Source: Trissonchulus latispiculum
Taxonomy: Eukaryota > Nematoda > Enoplea > Enoplida > Ironidae
Length of the DNA stretch: 64,000 nt
Assembly: GCA_030248195.1 (NCBI GenBank)
Contig: JASAND010000579.1
Span: 32,782 to 96,781, forward strand
Direction of reading: 5' to 3'
Shown piece by piece: positions 1 to 10,436 of the stretch. The notes beneath the pieces are model-generated. The model did no database searches and was not told the origin of the DNA. It saw nothing but the letters and a program-made list of their open reading frames with translations. Each line of letters starts with the position of its first letter. The first letter of the stretch is position 1. The translations under genes and the position numbers were made by a program.

Positions 1-25
1 TCATTAAGTATCATGAAAATGGTTC

Positions 26-170
26 ATAAAATGCATTAAACGGATTAACATAAAATCTGAATCATTCTATGAATACGTTCCCCGGATTAGACGGACTAAA
101 GCCTAGTCCACGATTTTATGAATACGTTTTTTAATCTGTTTAAATCCGTTTAATCTTTTTATGAAAAGTC
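26..170. repeat. small fold-back with ATTAAACGGATTAA motif
   Basis: Two arms, about 26-50 and 143-170, are inverted relative to each other (TTCATAAA...ATTAAACGGATTAA against TTAAATCCGTTTAATC...TTTATGAA). The same ATTAAACGGATTAA word recurs many times at 21495-22300. It lies in the ST13 intron just upstream of the first exon seen here. Confidence 0.5.
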
Positions 171-212
171 CTGTGCTTCAACTGTTTTTCTATTGTCTAC
201 AGTTTTTTTTAG

Positions 213-329
213 GCCAAGAAGATTGCTGAGCATAAGCGAAAGCAGACACGAAAGGCAGAGGAACGTGAGCTGAAGAAGCGACAGGAACGGGTTAAGAAGG
301 CCAAGGCTGAGTATGAACGACAGAAAAAG
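213..329 (+). CDS. ST13: ST13/Hip (Hsc70-interacting protein), internal exon, charged region
   Basis: This 39-codon phase-0 exon runs from a TTTTTTTTAG acceptor to a GTACGT donor. It encodes a highly charged helix starting AKKIAEHKRKQTRKAEEREL and ending AEYERQKK. It resembles the charged linker that follows the TPR repeats in Hip, where family members have runs such as [26 protein letters not shown]. Hip is a cytosolic co-chaperone that binds the Hsc70 ATPase domain through its TPRs and slows ADP release. The N-terminal and TPR exons lie upstream of the window. The next two exons (572-766 and 5807-6022) continue in the same phase and complete the C-terminus. The assignment rests on the three exons together; alone this charged segment would be ambiguous. 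Confidence 0.88.
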
Positions 330-571
330 GTACGTATGTCATAAACATTGTCTATAAATAGCATGTACGTAGAGGTTTAACTGAAATATGTACCTTTGGA
401 TTAGTAGGATGTCACTGTCTTATCAGATACTTGCATTGCCTTAATAGATTTTGGATTTTCGTCAACCGATAGCGTTTTGGACAAATTTGGGTTTTGAATT
501 ACTCTGGTGCTTTTGGCTACACTTTCAGCCGGTATTTTCATCTGTTTTTTTGTGTATTTTAACTGTTCTAG

Positions 572-766
572 GCAGAGGCAAAGGCAGGTGCGGGTGGGCC
601 CGGCGGTTTTCCGGGAGGTCCTGGTGCCGGAGGATTTCCGGGTGGACCGGGAGGTTTTCCGGGATTTCCCGGAGCTGGTGGTGCCGGTGGCGGAGGTGGG
701 GGAATTCCGGGAATGGATCAGTTCGCTCAGATGATGCAGGATCCGGAAATTATGCAAATGTTTTCT
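572..766 (+). CDS. ST13: ST13/Hip, Gly/Pro-rich exon and start of DP/STI1 domain
   Basis: This 65-codon phase-0 exon lies between a TTCTAG acceptor and a GTAGGT donor. It opens with AEAKAGAGG, runs through about 40 residues of GGFPGGPG-type repeats, and ends MDQFAQMMQDPEIMQMFS. Family knowledge: Hip has a GGMP-type glycine-rich repeat followed by a C-terminal DP/STI1-like domain containing 'DPE' helices; both parts are visible here in that order. The repeat uses GGFP/GGPG units where vertebrates use GGMP. The exon is GC-rich compared with its AT-rich introns, as expected for Gly/Pro codons. It is followed by a 5-kb intron filled with nested transposons. Confidence 0.9.
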
Positions 767-970
767 GTAGGTCTTGAGTCTATAATTTCACTGACACCTT
801 ACAAATAGAATAACTTTTTTAGAAACACAGTTGTGAACTAGTGATGTGGATCGGTTCGGCAAAATCGATCGGATCCGCGATCCGGAGGCCGGATCGGATC
901 GGATCGGTAGGCCTGCTGGATCGGTTCGGATCGGATCGCTTGGGTCAGCCGGATCGGCGATCCGACTTAA

Positions 971-2365
971 GGGGGGGGCTACGAATTTCACTAAAAGTTC
1001 GATGTTGGAAAAGCTAGCTAGTCCTTTGCCACATAGTAGTATTAGGTTTAGTGTAAAATAGTTTAAAGTTTGAAAGAATTCCATGCAGCGTAGCGTCCTG
1101 TGGAGCCATCAGAAGTTGGTGTTTATCGGTTCAAAGCTCGACATGACACGTACACAAACTTGGCCTCGCCCTGGTCGCTATGTGCAAGGCACGGTACCAA
1201 AATTCTCAGGAATTAGTTCTGACATATAGTGCTTTGATATCGTGTAAAATAATCTCTAGACCATTGCCTACTTTTCTGTGCTATAACATCAAAGTGCGAA
1301 AAATTGGGTGTTGTAGGTCTATACGAGTGGAGGTTAACTAACTTCTAATGAGCTGTGCTTTACCAAATGAGCCAAACGTTGCTGCAATTAATACTCCAAG
1401 TATCTGTCTTAACTTTGGTATAAACGACGTGATTTCGTTAATCCCTGCGTTCGCAGTGCAGGATTATATTATCGATATTTGGTGCTGTTATTTGGTGCCA
1501 TTTCGAAGATGTGAGCCAATTACTCCAAAATACTCTGGCAGAATCGGCTGAAACTTTGCACATTACAGGCCAGTGAGTGTACCAAGATGTGCCGAAAGCT
1601 ATGTCACTAAACCTCGCACCAAAGTTTAGAAATGCTAGATTGATTTCTCAAAGTATGGATGGCGATCGCTCCAAAAAGCTCTAAGACAGTTGTAAGCGCA
1701 TACTGAACGAAGGAAGCGTCCTTTCGAAAAACGGATTTCATATTCGGATTCAGCAGGTCAAATAAGCCCTAAAAGCACCTTTTCGGCGAAATCGGAGACA
1801 AAAAATTTTTTGACCCCATTTTTACTGCGCTTAGCTAGCTTTTCAGGCCTAAAAATAAGGGTTATTTCTTAACAAAAACTTTGCTAGCACACTAACCAGA
1901 AAACCAAAACCCTTGAAACTCACAGATAGTTTGCCCCTATTAGAGCCTAATATTTGTTAAAAAGCTGGAGTAGGCTAGGGGCTGTCAATTTTATTAGATC
2001 GAAAACGGCGCACGGTCACTTTGCAACTTTTTGCCAAATTTCAAACTTTGAGCTGTTATAGCTGAAGAAGGAAGCAACGCTCGAAAGCCGGAATACTTTT
2101 AATATTTAGCACTAGTAACAGTTAACACTTATGGCTGAAAGTTTCAGAATTGGTCAAACCGTTAATCCACGAGAGCTGAAAAAACCTTTTTGAAAAATCC
2201 CATTTTTCGAACTAAAATTTGTACTTTGGCGTCCTGCCAAAAACGGTGTATATGAGATATATTGTTGCCCACCCTAAACTTTTTTAATTTGATATGTTGG
2301 CTAACGTTGGGGGGAAAAAGTAGGTCTCTCCGACGATGTCGTGCCAACCCGTTCGTAGCCCCCCC
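971..2365. mobile_element. TTAA-flanked MITE family 1, copy a (1395 bp)
   Basis: The element is bounded by TTAA at 967-970 and 2366-2369. Its inverted ends are a run of seven or eight G followed by CTACGAA. A second copy of nearly equal length lies inverted at 11587-12984 and matches along its whole length by eye. TTAA duplication is typical of piggyBac-type transposases; no such ORF is present, so family assignment is inference. Confidence 0.85.
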
Positions 2366-2369
2366 TTAA

Positions 2370-3585
2370 GGGGGGGGGGTATACCCAGGGGTTTGCACAA
2401 CTTCTTCGGAGAGCGCTAGTTTTTTGCATGCAAGTAGGTAACATATCATAGTTAAAAAGTTAATATAAGGCATTGATATATCCCATGACATCCGAGCTGC
2501 ATGGGGTCCCAAACTGAAAATTTTTGTTCATTTTTTCAAAATTTAGATTGGTCTTTCGGAAGCTGTGAATTTTTTTCGGGTAAAGCTACAGACCTAAAAC
2601 TTTGCACACATATTTCCATGGACACGGGTTATATACATGCCAAATGGCAGCTCACAGAAGCTTCTCGTTCGGGAGTACTGTAGCCGCAAACTTTAAAAAT
2701 TGTAAAATTTTCACTAGGTAACCTGTCGCCGTTTCGAGCCTAATCCACCAAAGTGCTCCAAATCTTCTGAAATTTTTACAGAATATAGCCAGGATATAAG
2801 GTCAAATATGTGCCAGGTTTGGCTGGTTCAAGTTGTGTAATGGTTTTTTAATGACTGCTTAATTATGTGGCTAACAGTGAAAAAATGCTCAAAATCGGCA
2901 TGTAGCAAAACTTTGATGGAATTTATCTCATCGTAGAAGCAATATCGTGACTTGGTGCAATTAGAAAAGTTGTTTAGAATGATGAGATCTATCGAATGAG
3001 TACTTTTTTGTAGTAATTCGACGATTTTGAAAATTTGGCATTTTTGGCGGGAAGCCAATTTTGCGCCTCTGACAGCAAAAATTGAACAAAATGTTGTATA
3101 ACTTTTTACTGATTCGGTCAAAACGCTTCAAATGTTGCACACATATTTATAGTATTAAGAGACATCTGTGTGCAAAATTTGAGCCCAATCGGATGCTTGC
3201 AGCGGATTAGGTCTCAATCGAAATACGTCAATTGCCATAATTTGAGGGTGGGATGCATGGTAAATGTCGTGCTGCACCTGCGTGTACTCAGCCAATTTTG
3301 AAGTTGCGCATACCCAACGATAGTCTTATGTATCCTTTATGTTCACATGAAAATTCAAGACATTTGCTCTTAGCAGTCCGGAGAAAAATCGAAAAAACTT
3401 CGACCACCCCCATGCAGGAAAAAGCCACTTGCCAAAGGTCAGCAACTTTGCGAGGCTGCTGTGAACGCTGTGAAAAACAAAAACTTTTAATTATTTTGAA
3501 GGAACCCAGGTACTAATATGTGACAAAGTTTGAGGACAATCGGAAAAATTTTTGTCATTAGTGTATTTGGTATACCCCCCCCCCC
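2370..3585. mobile_element. TTAA-flanked MITE family 2 (1216 bp), abutting family 1
   Basis: Ends are a run of ten or eleven G followed by TATACC, inverted at the right end (GGTATACC then C-run). It is bounded by TTAA at 2366-2369 and 3586-3589. The left TTAA is shared with the neighbouring family-1 element, with no base between them. It has a similar length (1217 bp) and similar right end (ATTTGGTA then C-run) to the element at 47349-48565. Confidence 0.8.
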
Positions 3586-4247
3586 TTAAAGCAGCAGACA
3601 TCAAAAATTAGCTGTACAAAAGCACTTGACACAGGCGGAGCATGCGTGTGTTTTTATATTACTTCAATTTTTCTTGTTTTGGGTGGGTACAAGCTTTTCA
3701 CTATCCAGTACATATTTGCTTTTACAAAGATTGCAGCTTCAAGTTTTGGTATTTACAGACTATAAGCTTGAGAGAAAAACAACTCTCTTGCATGCATAAA
3801 GCTAGACTATTAAGACATATGTTTGCTACGCCCCCAAAGCTAACTTATGCTTTTGGTATGGTAAGAATTTTATGATTTTAGTACTTGCTTCAATGATGCA
3901 GCTTTTTCAGACTTACATATAATCTTACAAAACTGGAAAGAACTAAATTTAAATTCGATATTATATATAACTAGCATATGCGAATCAGTGATTTTAATAT
4001 ATACTTCGTTGTTTTCATGTTAAGCAATTAGTTTTAAAAGTATTGCAATTGGCTCTTGCGTTCACTATATAGACTACAGTTTCAGCTACGTAAAAATTGT
4101 ATATATGAATTTCAGTTCCATTTCAAAATTGTTTTAGGTCCAATTTCAATGATTGGAACAGAAGCTTCAGTAAAAATTTTTACATTATCAAACAAGATTA
4201 TATATATTCTTAATAATGTTTAGTATATAGATGTGCTAGCAGATAGT

Positions 4248-4392
4248 GTTTGAGGCCGGCCGTAGAGTCGGCGGCCGGTGAGCCCGTAGGCCGGCCGATG
4301 GCCGGCCGGCCGGCCGGCTAGCGGCCTTACCAAATTTGGAGTTCATTTTAAGCTTGTTGCTCTGTTGAGTTGCATCCCGGCCGGCCGTTAGC
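4248..4392. repeat. GGCCGGCC subterminal-type array
   Basis: There is a cluster of GGCCGGCC words (4254-4326) and a second inverted block (4376-4390). It resembles the arrays at 57286-57583 and 61034-61140, so it is probably a small or decayed element of the same hAT-like group. No clean termini were found. Confidence 0.4.
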
Positions 4393-4865
4393 CGTAACGT
4401 TCATTCAAAAGCAAACACTATTTTATTTACTTTTCCAAAAATTGTGATTGTGTATTCGTCCTTGTGCATTTGAAAATTTCTTAAAATTATGCATTTTTTG
4501 TTTCGTACGAATGAAAAGAAAGAATTTTGGTGAAATTAGTATGGAAAATATGTTTAAAGTAAAGTAAAAACCGATATCAAAAGCAATCAATATTTGATTT
4601 TTGCCTCTGCCATTACGGATCGCCGGATCGGATCGGATCGACCGATCCAGGACCCGGATCGGATCGGATCGGATCGACAAATTATTTTACTGGATCGGAT
4701 CGGATAATTTTTTCCCTGCCGATCCAATCCGATCCACATCACTATTGTAACGTGCTATCAGTTGTGGTGTTTTCGAGCTTCAACACGTCAACGTAGAGTG
4801 AGCAAACGAGCACAGTGTGTGTCTGTGTCACAGTGAATTGGTTGGAACAAGAGTACATGATGAAT

Positions 4866-5158
4866 AGTATGACACTAAGCCTAGTCTCTGTTATCAGAGC
4901 AAAAACTATGCAGAAATTCTAATTCGAAAAAGAGAAAAAGACAGAAAAAAGAAATTCGCACGCTGTGTGTGTTCTAAAGCTTGCAACAGACGCACGTTGA
5001 ACCAACTGAGTAGTTGTGTTTTCGAGCTTGTTAGCTTGCAAGCGTAGAGCCAAATCTGTTCGAAGTGATGGGTCCAACTTGCGGGGGGGGGTGTCTGCCG
5101 TTAGCGAACAGAGCATAATTTTTGCTCTGATAGAATAGACTAGGCTTAGTGTCATACT
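4866..5158. mobile_element. fold-back element with AGTATGACACTAAGCC arms
   Basis: The left arm (4866-4905, AGTATGACACTAAGCCTAGT...TATCAGAGCAAAA) and right arm (5119-5158) are near-perfect inverted copies. The interior carries GTGTTTTCGAGCTTG and CTGCCGTTAGCGAACAGAGC, words also found in the arms of the element at 55641-57686, so the two are related. Confidence 0.65.
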
Positions 5159-5162
5159 CTTA

Positions 5163-5659
5163 CACTCTTAAAAAGTGCTCCTGTGCAGTCAGTCACTAGC
5201 GGAGCTTCCTGTATTTTCCACAAAAGTTACTTTTGTGTTTTTTACCGGCCCCTCCAATAGTAAAAATTACAGGAATTTTCTGTAGAAAATACTAAGGGAA
5301 CCTGTAGTTTTTATTACAAGAGTTTGCTGTAGAAAATACTAAAGAAACCTGTAGTTTTTACGAGACAAAGCCTGTAAATTTTACTGGAGTGACCTGTTAT
5401 TTCAAAAAGGGGGGGGGCAGGTGCGGGGGCGGCCGCTCCCAAAATATTTTCGGCAGGGAGTGGCCGTTTCAAAAAATTTACCCACGGGGTGTTGAAAGAC
5501 TGAAAATTTGAAAAAATTCAAAAATTTACTGTCGCCCTTATATACTCAGTTTGCGTTATCAAGTACTTTCCTGTCCTGTAGAGTAAACCTGTAAACCAGT
5601 GACAACTATCATCTACAAAAGTGATTCCTGTAGTTTCTACTGGAACATTTCTAAGAGTG
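5163..5659. mobile_element. TA-flanked MITE with CACTCTTA ends
   Basis: The element is bounded by TA (5161-5162 and 5660-5661). Inverted ends read CACTCTTA and TAAGAGTG, and similarity continues inwards. The interior repeats CCTGTAGTTTTTA / TGTAGAAAATACTAA several times. TA duplication suggests a Tc1/mariner-type origin (inference). It starts two bases after the preceding fold-back. Confidence 0.6.
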
Positions 5660-5806
5660 TATCATTACCTACTGTTGGTTGGAAGTTATGGGGTTATTGA
5701 ATTGTGGACATGGGTCGTTTGCAATTTGATAGTGCTAGTGCATGTACGCTTTTGATTAGGAAATGTATGCTCTAGTAATTTTTCACACCTTAACAACGTA
5801 TTTTAG

Positions 5807-6022
5807 GACCCGGAAGTGATGACCGCTTTTCAGGACATCTCCCAGAACCCGGCCAACATGATGAAGTATGCCTCCAATCCCAAGGTCCAGAAGATCCTGT
5901 CCAAACTTCAGCAGAAAATGGGGGGCGGCCCTGGGGGTCCAATGCCTGGGGGTGGCGCTCCCCCGCCTCCCCCGCCCACAGGTGGTGGTGGTGCCGCGGC
6001 TCCTGATATTGATGTGGATTGA
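5807..6022 (+). CDS. ST13: ST13/Hip terminal exon, DP/STI1 domain and C-terminus
   Basis: The exon is phase 0 from a TATTTTAG acceptor to a TGA stop. It encodes [20 protein letters not shown], then [20 protein letters not shown], then a Gly/Pro-rich tail ending APDIDVD. The segment DPEVMxAFQDxxQNPANMxKYxSNPKV is close to the most conserved part of Hip's C-terminal DP/STI1 domain and is the strongest evidence for the gene's identity. In characterised Hip this domain contributes to client handling and steroid-receptor complex assembly. Here the domain is followed by about 30 extra residues (a run of six prolines, glycines, an acidic end), whereas vertebrate Hip stops soon after KFGG. No frameshift or missing conserved residue was seen. 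Confidence 0.94.
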   Translation, partial: DPEVMTAFQDISQNPANMMKYASNPKVQKILSKLQQKMGGGPGGPMPGGGAPPPPPPTGGGGAAAPDIDVD

Positions 6023-6282
6023 AGAGTGATTGGACAGACTTATCAGCTGGGTAAATACCTAATTTGCATAAACTGCTGACTGACTGAGTTGACTGCTAAT
6101 CAGTTCGCGCGTATGGCCCTGACCCTTATACTAACATTTGTGGATTTTGATACATTGTTTTCCGTGGAATTAATAACCTGTATTAACGGTATACAATCTG
6201 AAGTATATAATTTGTTATGTGATTTTGTAATCTGTATTTGTCTCTTGTGTTTTTATTTTTCATGATTTTTTGAAAATACTGA

Positions 6283-6288
6283 TATAAA
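6283..6288 (+). terminator. possible ST13 poly(A) signal (TATAAA variant)
   Basis: TATAAA lies 260 bases after the ST13 stop, in an AT/T-rich stretch. No canonical AATAAA occurs within 1.5 kb downstream. Weak: one hexamer with no transcript evidence. Confidence 0.2.
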
Positions 6289-6882
6289 AGAGTTTTGTTA
6301 AGAACCTACGACTAAAATCAATCTTTAATGCCTAGGAATGGGATTTGGGGCTGTCAATTTTTTGTCAACGGGTTTGCTAGTCATTTTTTTGATGTTTTGT
6401 GTACACCGTCAGCTATGATTATTGATTATTCTGATTGTTAATTCTGTTGTCTCTTGTGTGGTACGAGTTTATGTTCTGCTAACACTGTTTTTCTTGAATG
6501 CATTGTTTGTTGTGCTATTTGAAGGGAAAATAGAGTAAATTAACTCACTGACTTCATACTTTCATATTTTGATTTTTGCAGAATTTTTATTGTTAATTGG
6601 CGTTTCTTATTTAGACGTTTTGAAAAACATTTTGTTCGTTGAGCCCCTTTCTTTGAACCTCCATCATGATGCTAGAGTTTCCACTGTTAGTTTTAAAACG
6701 GAAACCGTACCAATTGTTGCGTCTTCGTCTGTACCCGTTATTGACAATTTCTCTAATGTTGATTTCACCGTTCAATTTATCCGGATTTTTATATTGTGAT
6801 GTTTTCAGTTTATGAATGAATGATACAGTAAATGCTCGCGACGACTGTTATTTAGGTTAGGTAAGTAACAAGTTAACATTTT
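6289..6882. other. unassigned AT-rich sequence downstream of ST13
   Basis: A 76-codon ORF ends at 6799 and has an acceptor-like TTTTTGCAG at its start (6574-6582). It matches nothing I recognise. Otherwise no features were seen. Confidence 0.4.
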
Positions 6883-6892
6883 GTAAAGATTT

Positions 6893-6962
6893 GGCTCCGC
6901 CGGGAATCGAACCACGGACCTCCCGGACTGCAGTCAGTCGTGTAACCACTACACCACGGAGC
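6893..6962 (-). pseudogene. tRNA-like sequence / SINE-type repeat, copy 1
   Basis: On the minus strand this begins GCTCCGTGGTGTAGTGGTTA and ends CGGCGGAGCC. It has a pairable 7-bp acceptor stem, a D-arm (GTGT...ACAC), a matching A box (TGGTGTAGTGG) and a perfect B box (GGTTCGATTCC). The anticodon arm does not fold as a 5-bp stem with 7-nt loop (ACTG-ACTG-CAGT instead), and the T stem is mismatched. So it is a degenerate tRNA or tRNA-derived repeat, not a working tRNA. A second copy with shared flanks follows at 7158. Confidence 0.7.
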
Positions 6963-7157
6963 TGGAGAGAAGATCACATAACATCTATATCATTGGTGCT
7001 CTCTGTACATCTCTTCCTCGCTAACAAGAGGCTCGCCCCGAGTTACACAAGGACCAAACACAGATAGACAGTCTAGCCTCGCCAGGACAGGTACATACAC
7101 ACGACAAGAAATAGGGGCTGGATTCCATGTTCTTCTGGGAGACTGCTGTAAAGATTT

Positions 7158-7220
7158 GGCTGCGCCGGGAATCGGACCTCGCGAACTACAGTCAGGCGTG
7201 CAACTACTACATCATGGAGC
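7158..7220 (-). pseudogene. tRNA-like sequence / SINE-type repeat, copy 2 (shorter)
   Basis: It is homologous to 6893-6962 and shares GTAAAGATTTGGCT on the left. On the right it shares GGAGAGAAGA.CACATAA and a TTGGTNCTCT tail. It lacks several bases of the A-box side and the B box is damaged. The two copies lie 265 bp apart in the same orientation, so this looks like a local duplication or a paired repeat insertion. Confidence 0.6.
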
Positions 7221-7270
7221 CAGGAGAGAGAAGAGCACATAAGTTATATATCCTTGGTACTCTACAATTT

Positions 7271-7953
7271 AACAACAAAAAATCCGGTCTTGGGTTTTTG
7301 TTTTGGTGCGCCGATCCCGTCAGTGAATTCAATCCTGGATTAAACTTCATTCTGGATTTGAGAAATGGGATTTAACATTTAACCTCATTATTACTTTGTT
7401 GTTAAAAATTTAAATTGAAACGTTGGTTGAAACTTGTTAGTTTTAGATACAGGAGGAAGGGATTTCTATCAGGTTTTTCAGGCTTATTTTGACAAATATG
7501 TAAAAGCACTGACATGATTTTGATAGTTTCATCTCTTAAAGAAAATTAATGTAAATGAAAGTTTGACCGAAAGAAAGAAAGAGCTTAAGGTGGTTGAAGT
7601 CTGCTGGGTCAGGATTAACTGTATCTAATTAAACAAATTTGACTTTAACCCGGAAAATTGGTTTGGCGCGCATTAAACTGAATATGGCTAGACTGGTCCA
7701 TGCTGTACTTTATGTTTCGGGTTCCACTTCATGGACTTCTTGTTTAGGTTGACGACTCGTGCTCCAGTTAGAACCAAACTACCATAGTGAAGTATATACT
7801 AAATAAACTTAGATTTTATCAGGATTGGCCAGGAACTGTAATTTTAATGATAAACATCGCACTCCTTCACAGCTGAGCACTTAGAACACCTCCCACCCCA
7901 TGGCTCAGCAGAATCTACTCAGTTGTGCGTAGTTACTAATATTCGAGCCCAAC
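7271..7953. other. unassigned sequence
   Basis: Nothing coding was seen. A CTTAAGGTGGTTGAAG string at about 7588 resembles the end of the TTAA/GGTGGTG elements but has no visible partner. AATAAA occurs near 7803. Confidence 0.35.
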
Positions 7954-7957
7954 TTAA

Positions 7958-8933
7958 AGTGGTGGTATCCTTTTGTGCAGTGCTTTTGTGGTGACTTTTT
8001 TAAAACGTTATAACTCGCAATTTTGTGAGTTAGAAAGAGTTTAATACATTGTTTTAAAGCTTATAATCAGGACTTTCCCATGAGCTTACGAAACTAGCAA
8101 AATTAGCAAAAATGTTCTAATATAACGGCTAAATATAGACTAACTATTTTTGAACATCGACTTCTCAAAACTAGAATCGGCCAAAGATTCCTATTGTGCC
8201 ATGACATGAAGGACATGGGCCGAGGGACGTTTTTTGGATTTGGCTCAGTAGATCTTAACTTTCGAAAAAAATCGGCCAAATGCGCGGCAACACGAAATTT
8301 CGCACCTTCGCATTGAGTTTTCTTGCTACTCGAAGCGTTTTAGCCCAAACCAAGAAAAACTTCCCTCCGCAGATGTGCGAATTCCCTCTCTGCTAAAAAT
8401 TTCTGGAATCAGTCAAGTAGTTTTTGAGAAATCTATGTTTAACACAAAATAGTTTTAGTTTTGCCAAAATGGTTTTTCGACCGAATCTCTAGCTTAAACT
8501 AACGAATTTCAGCTAATAGCCATTGATAAAATGTGCAATCAGATTGTGTATCGATTGAGTATAAATGGATCAAATTTGTCCGTAAGATTTTGCAGTAATT
8601 TTGAAAAAACTCATTTTCTCGAAAATGGCCATTTTTTGCCCCTCAAAATGTTTCTTGCCTATACTGACTTTACCACTGGAGATTGCTCAAAGGTTGTAAA
8701 AGCAAAAGTGTTCATTTTAGTGTTCTCTTTCCAGCCATAACAACCGATCCAGAGTCTGGTCCACCTACTAGGAGCCTAACGCCAAAAACCAAAACTTTCT
8801 TATCTTTGGGCCTAAAAATACGGGACTGGTCCCAGAATGCTAAAGAGCGTGGAAATAAGTTATTTCGTAAGTTTTAGCCATTTACGTAAAGGATTAAAGC
8901 TGTATGAGTCCAAAAGACCCGAAATGAAGCACC
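7958..8933. mobile_element. TTAA-flanked MITE family 3, copy a (976 bp)
   Basis: The element is bounded by TTAA at 7954-7957 and 8934-8937. The left end AGTGGTGGTATCCTTTT resembles the GGTGGTGATTCC end of the element at 42416. The right end is ...GAAGCACC. An inverted homologue lies at 56243-57191, sharing for example GTGCAGTGCTTTTGTGGTG and ACGGGACTGGTCCCAGAATG. Confidence 0.72.
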
Positions 8934-9216
8934 TTAAGCGAGTGAGTACAGCGTACTCTGCGTGCTGGCAGATTTCTCCGCGTGATGTGTTGGTATTTTA
9001 GGTATTCAATTGCGGTTTGTGTATCTTGTAACTGCAAAGTGCAAAGTATTCCGAACTGGTTTCTCCAAGACAAACGATTAGTGAATTCTTTTGTGACTAA
9101 GCATAATATGATTCATTGTGTACTTGAATCTTTTTAAAGATAAAGGCTGAAATACAACATTACGGATTTATTCAGCCGTGAATCAGTTTTCAATCCTCTG
9201 GTTGTTTTTCTTCACA

Positions 9217-9594
9217 GTTGTGTTTTTTCGCCAAAAATGGCATTTTCGCTCACTTCTAGCTCTTCTGTGGACTTTCTTAGCTTACACAACGGTTCCGCTG
9301 GAGGAAGTCTAGTCAAAAACAGCGGACTGGTTGCAGGGAATGTTCGTGTCGAAGTAGAACTTAACAGACTCAATTTAAGAAAAGTTATTATTCGCTTGAA
9401 ATATGGACAAGAATGCCAAAACTTTGGCTAAACCGTCTGTATTGCCACAGAAAACCGAATGGAACATTAGTGCGTGGATATATAAGCACGAACGCGATCG
9501 TCCTGACACAGGACTTATTCGATTAAGCAAATATCCTACTACTAGTCCTGCTGAGTTTAGACTCAACTCTACCAGGGTCTACTGCTTTTCCTAA
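9217..9594 (+). other. possible upstream exon(s) of the BTB gene
   Basis: A strong acceptor (TTTTTCTTCACAG, ending 9216) is followed by an ATG at 9237 opening 64 codons in frame 3. A second, overlapping frame-1 ORF (9403-9594, containing EWNISAWIYKHERDRPDTG) follows, and then the frame-2 BTB ORF. Three successive open frames suggest either short introns (an acceptor-like TTGCCACAG ends at 9451) or frameshifts in an older gene. I could not settle the exon structure, and the peptides match no domain I recognise. Confidence 0.3.
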
Positions 9595-9616
9595 GAACGT
9601 CGGTTTGTGCGTAAAT

Positions 9617-10240
9617 ATGTCCACAGCGCCACCTGAAAGTTCATCAATTTTTGACACGATTGCTCGTGAGGACAGTGGATCCAACGATTTTTTGAACGAG
9701 CTCTGGTCAGGTTTAGAAAATCCCGAAAATCCCATCAGCGATATCCAGATTACATGTTCGGATAAAATCATCCTCTATGCGCATCGATTTGTCCTGATGA
9801 AGTGTCCAGTTTTGCGGAAAAATTTGGAATCCGGTATGCTTGAAGCTGTCAAGGGTATTCTTTGCTTGAAGGATTTTCCAAGCACATCTGTTAAAATGTT
9901 TCTAAAATATCTGTATTTTGGCAGCGCGAAAACTGTGCTGGAAGACGGGTCTATTAACTGCTGGAAAGACTTGGTCCAGATGGCACATCGCTATGATCTC
10001 ACAGCGCTGCTTCAGATTGCTGAAATGCAACTAAAGGATCAAGTTACTAAGGAAAATATGGGAGAATATTTGTTGCTGGCCCGATGCTTGCAGCTAAAAG
10101 AATTGCGTACAGAATGTTTGGATGTGATTGTTAAGAATTTGGACCGTCTGAGATCGCTGCCAGAATTCGAGGCCATTCGAGCAGATCCGGATCTCTTCAT
10201 GGAATTGTTGCATATCGCTAAAGTTCCACCTGGACGGTGA
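9617..10240 (+). CDS. BTB/POZ-BACK domain protein (207 aa minimum)
   Basis: The ATG at 9617 (A at -3) is the first methionine of this frame, which stays open upstream without another ATG to about 9528. Residues 38-140 read as a BTB/POZ fold: ISDIQI at 40-45, the signature YAHRFVL around 54-60, a CPVLR turn, FLKYLYFG at 95-102, and the helix AHRYDL at 123-128. Residues 144-174 (TKENMGEYLLLARCLQLKEL onward) look like the start of a BACK-type helical region. The protein ends at 207 without kelch repeats. BTB proteins of this shape usually dimerise and act as Cullin-3 adaptors; a SPOP-like or ABTB-like protein is possible, but no MATH or ankyrin domain is visible. The exact family is not determined. 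It may be the 3' exon of a larger gene or an intronless copy. Confidence 0.75.
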   Translation: MSTAPPESSSIFDTIAREDSGSNDFLNELWSGLENPENPISDIQITCSDKIILYAHRFVLMKCPVLRKNLESGMLEAVKGILCLKDFPSTSVKMFLKYLYFGSAKTVLEDGSINCWKDLVQMAHRYDLTALLQIAEMQLKDQVTKENMGEYLLLARCLQLKELRTECLDVIVKNLDRLRSLPEFEAIRADPDLFMELLHIAKVPPGR

Positions 10241-10436
10241 TAAGGCTTACTTGGACGTTTTTGAATGAAAACCCAGCCGTGATCAATCGCCTACCGAAAA
10301 GTTAGACCTGATCTAATCCAAACTAGGAATGGAACATTTCCATTCTCGGTATTTTCATGAATTTTCAGAATCGTAATACTTTTTTGGAATGCCGCCCTTT
10401 GAAATCAGTAGTAATAGGAGGTAAAATGGTGTAGAA

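Larger units (their letters stand above)
839..4744. mobile_element. hAT-like non-autonomous element with GGATCGGATC subterminal array, split by nested insertions
   Basis: Left terminus is TAGTGATGTGGATCGG and the right terminus is its reverse complement. Flanks are TTGTGAAC (831-838) and TTGTAAC (4745-4751), an 8-bp target duplication with one base lost. Dense GGATCGGATCGG arrays lie inside both ends (844-965 and 4616-4736). Two unrelated TTAA elements (971-2365 and 2370-3585) have split it, so the native element was about 1.3 kb. No transposase ORF is present. Confidence 0.82.
767..5806 (+). other. ST13 intron, 5.0 kb, largely transposon-derived
   Basis: The intron starts GTAGGT and ends TTTTAG, joining phase-0 exons. 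About 95 percent of it is explained by a hAT-like element (839-4744) that carries two TTAA elements, then a fold-back (4866-5158) and a TA-flanked MITE (5163-5659). No exon-like ORF was found in it. Confidence 0.85.

Noticed and set aside
6569..6799. 76-codon ORF preceded by an acceptor-like TTTTTGCAG
   Set aside because: No recognisable domain, no partner exon in phase, and AT-rich composition; open by chance is the simplest reading.
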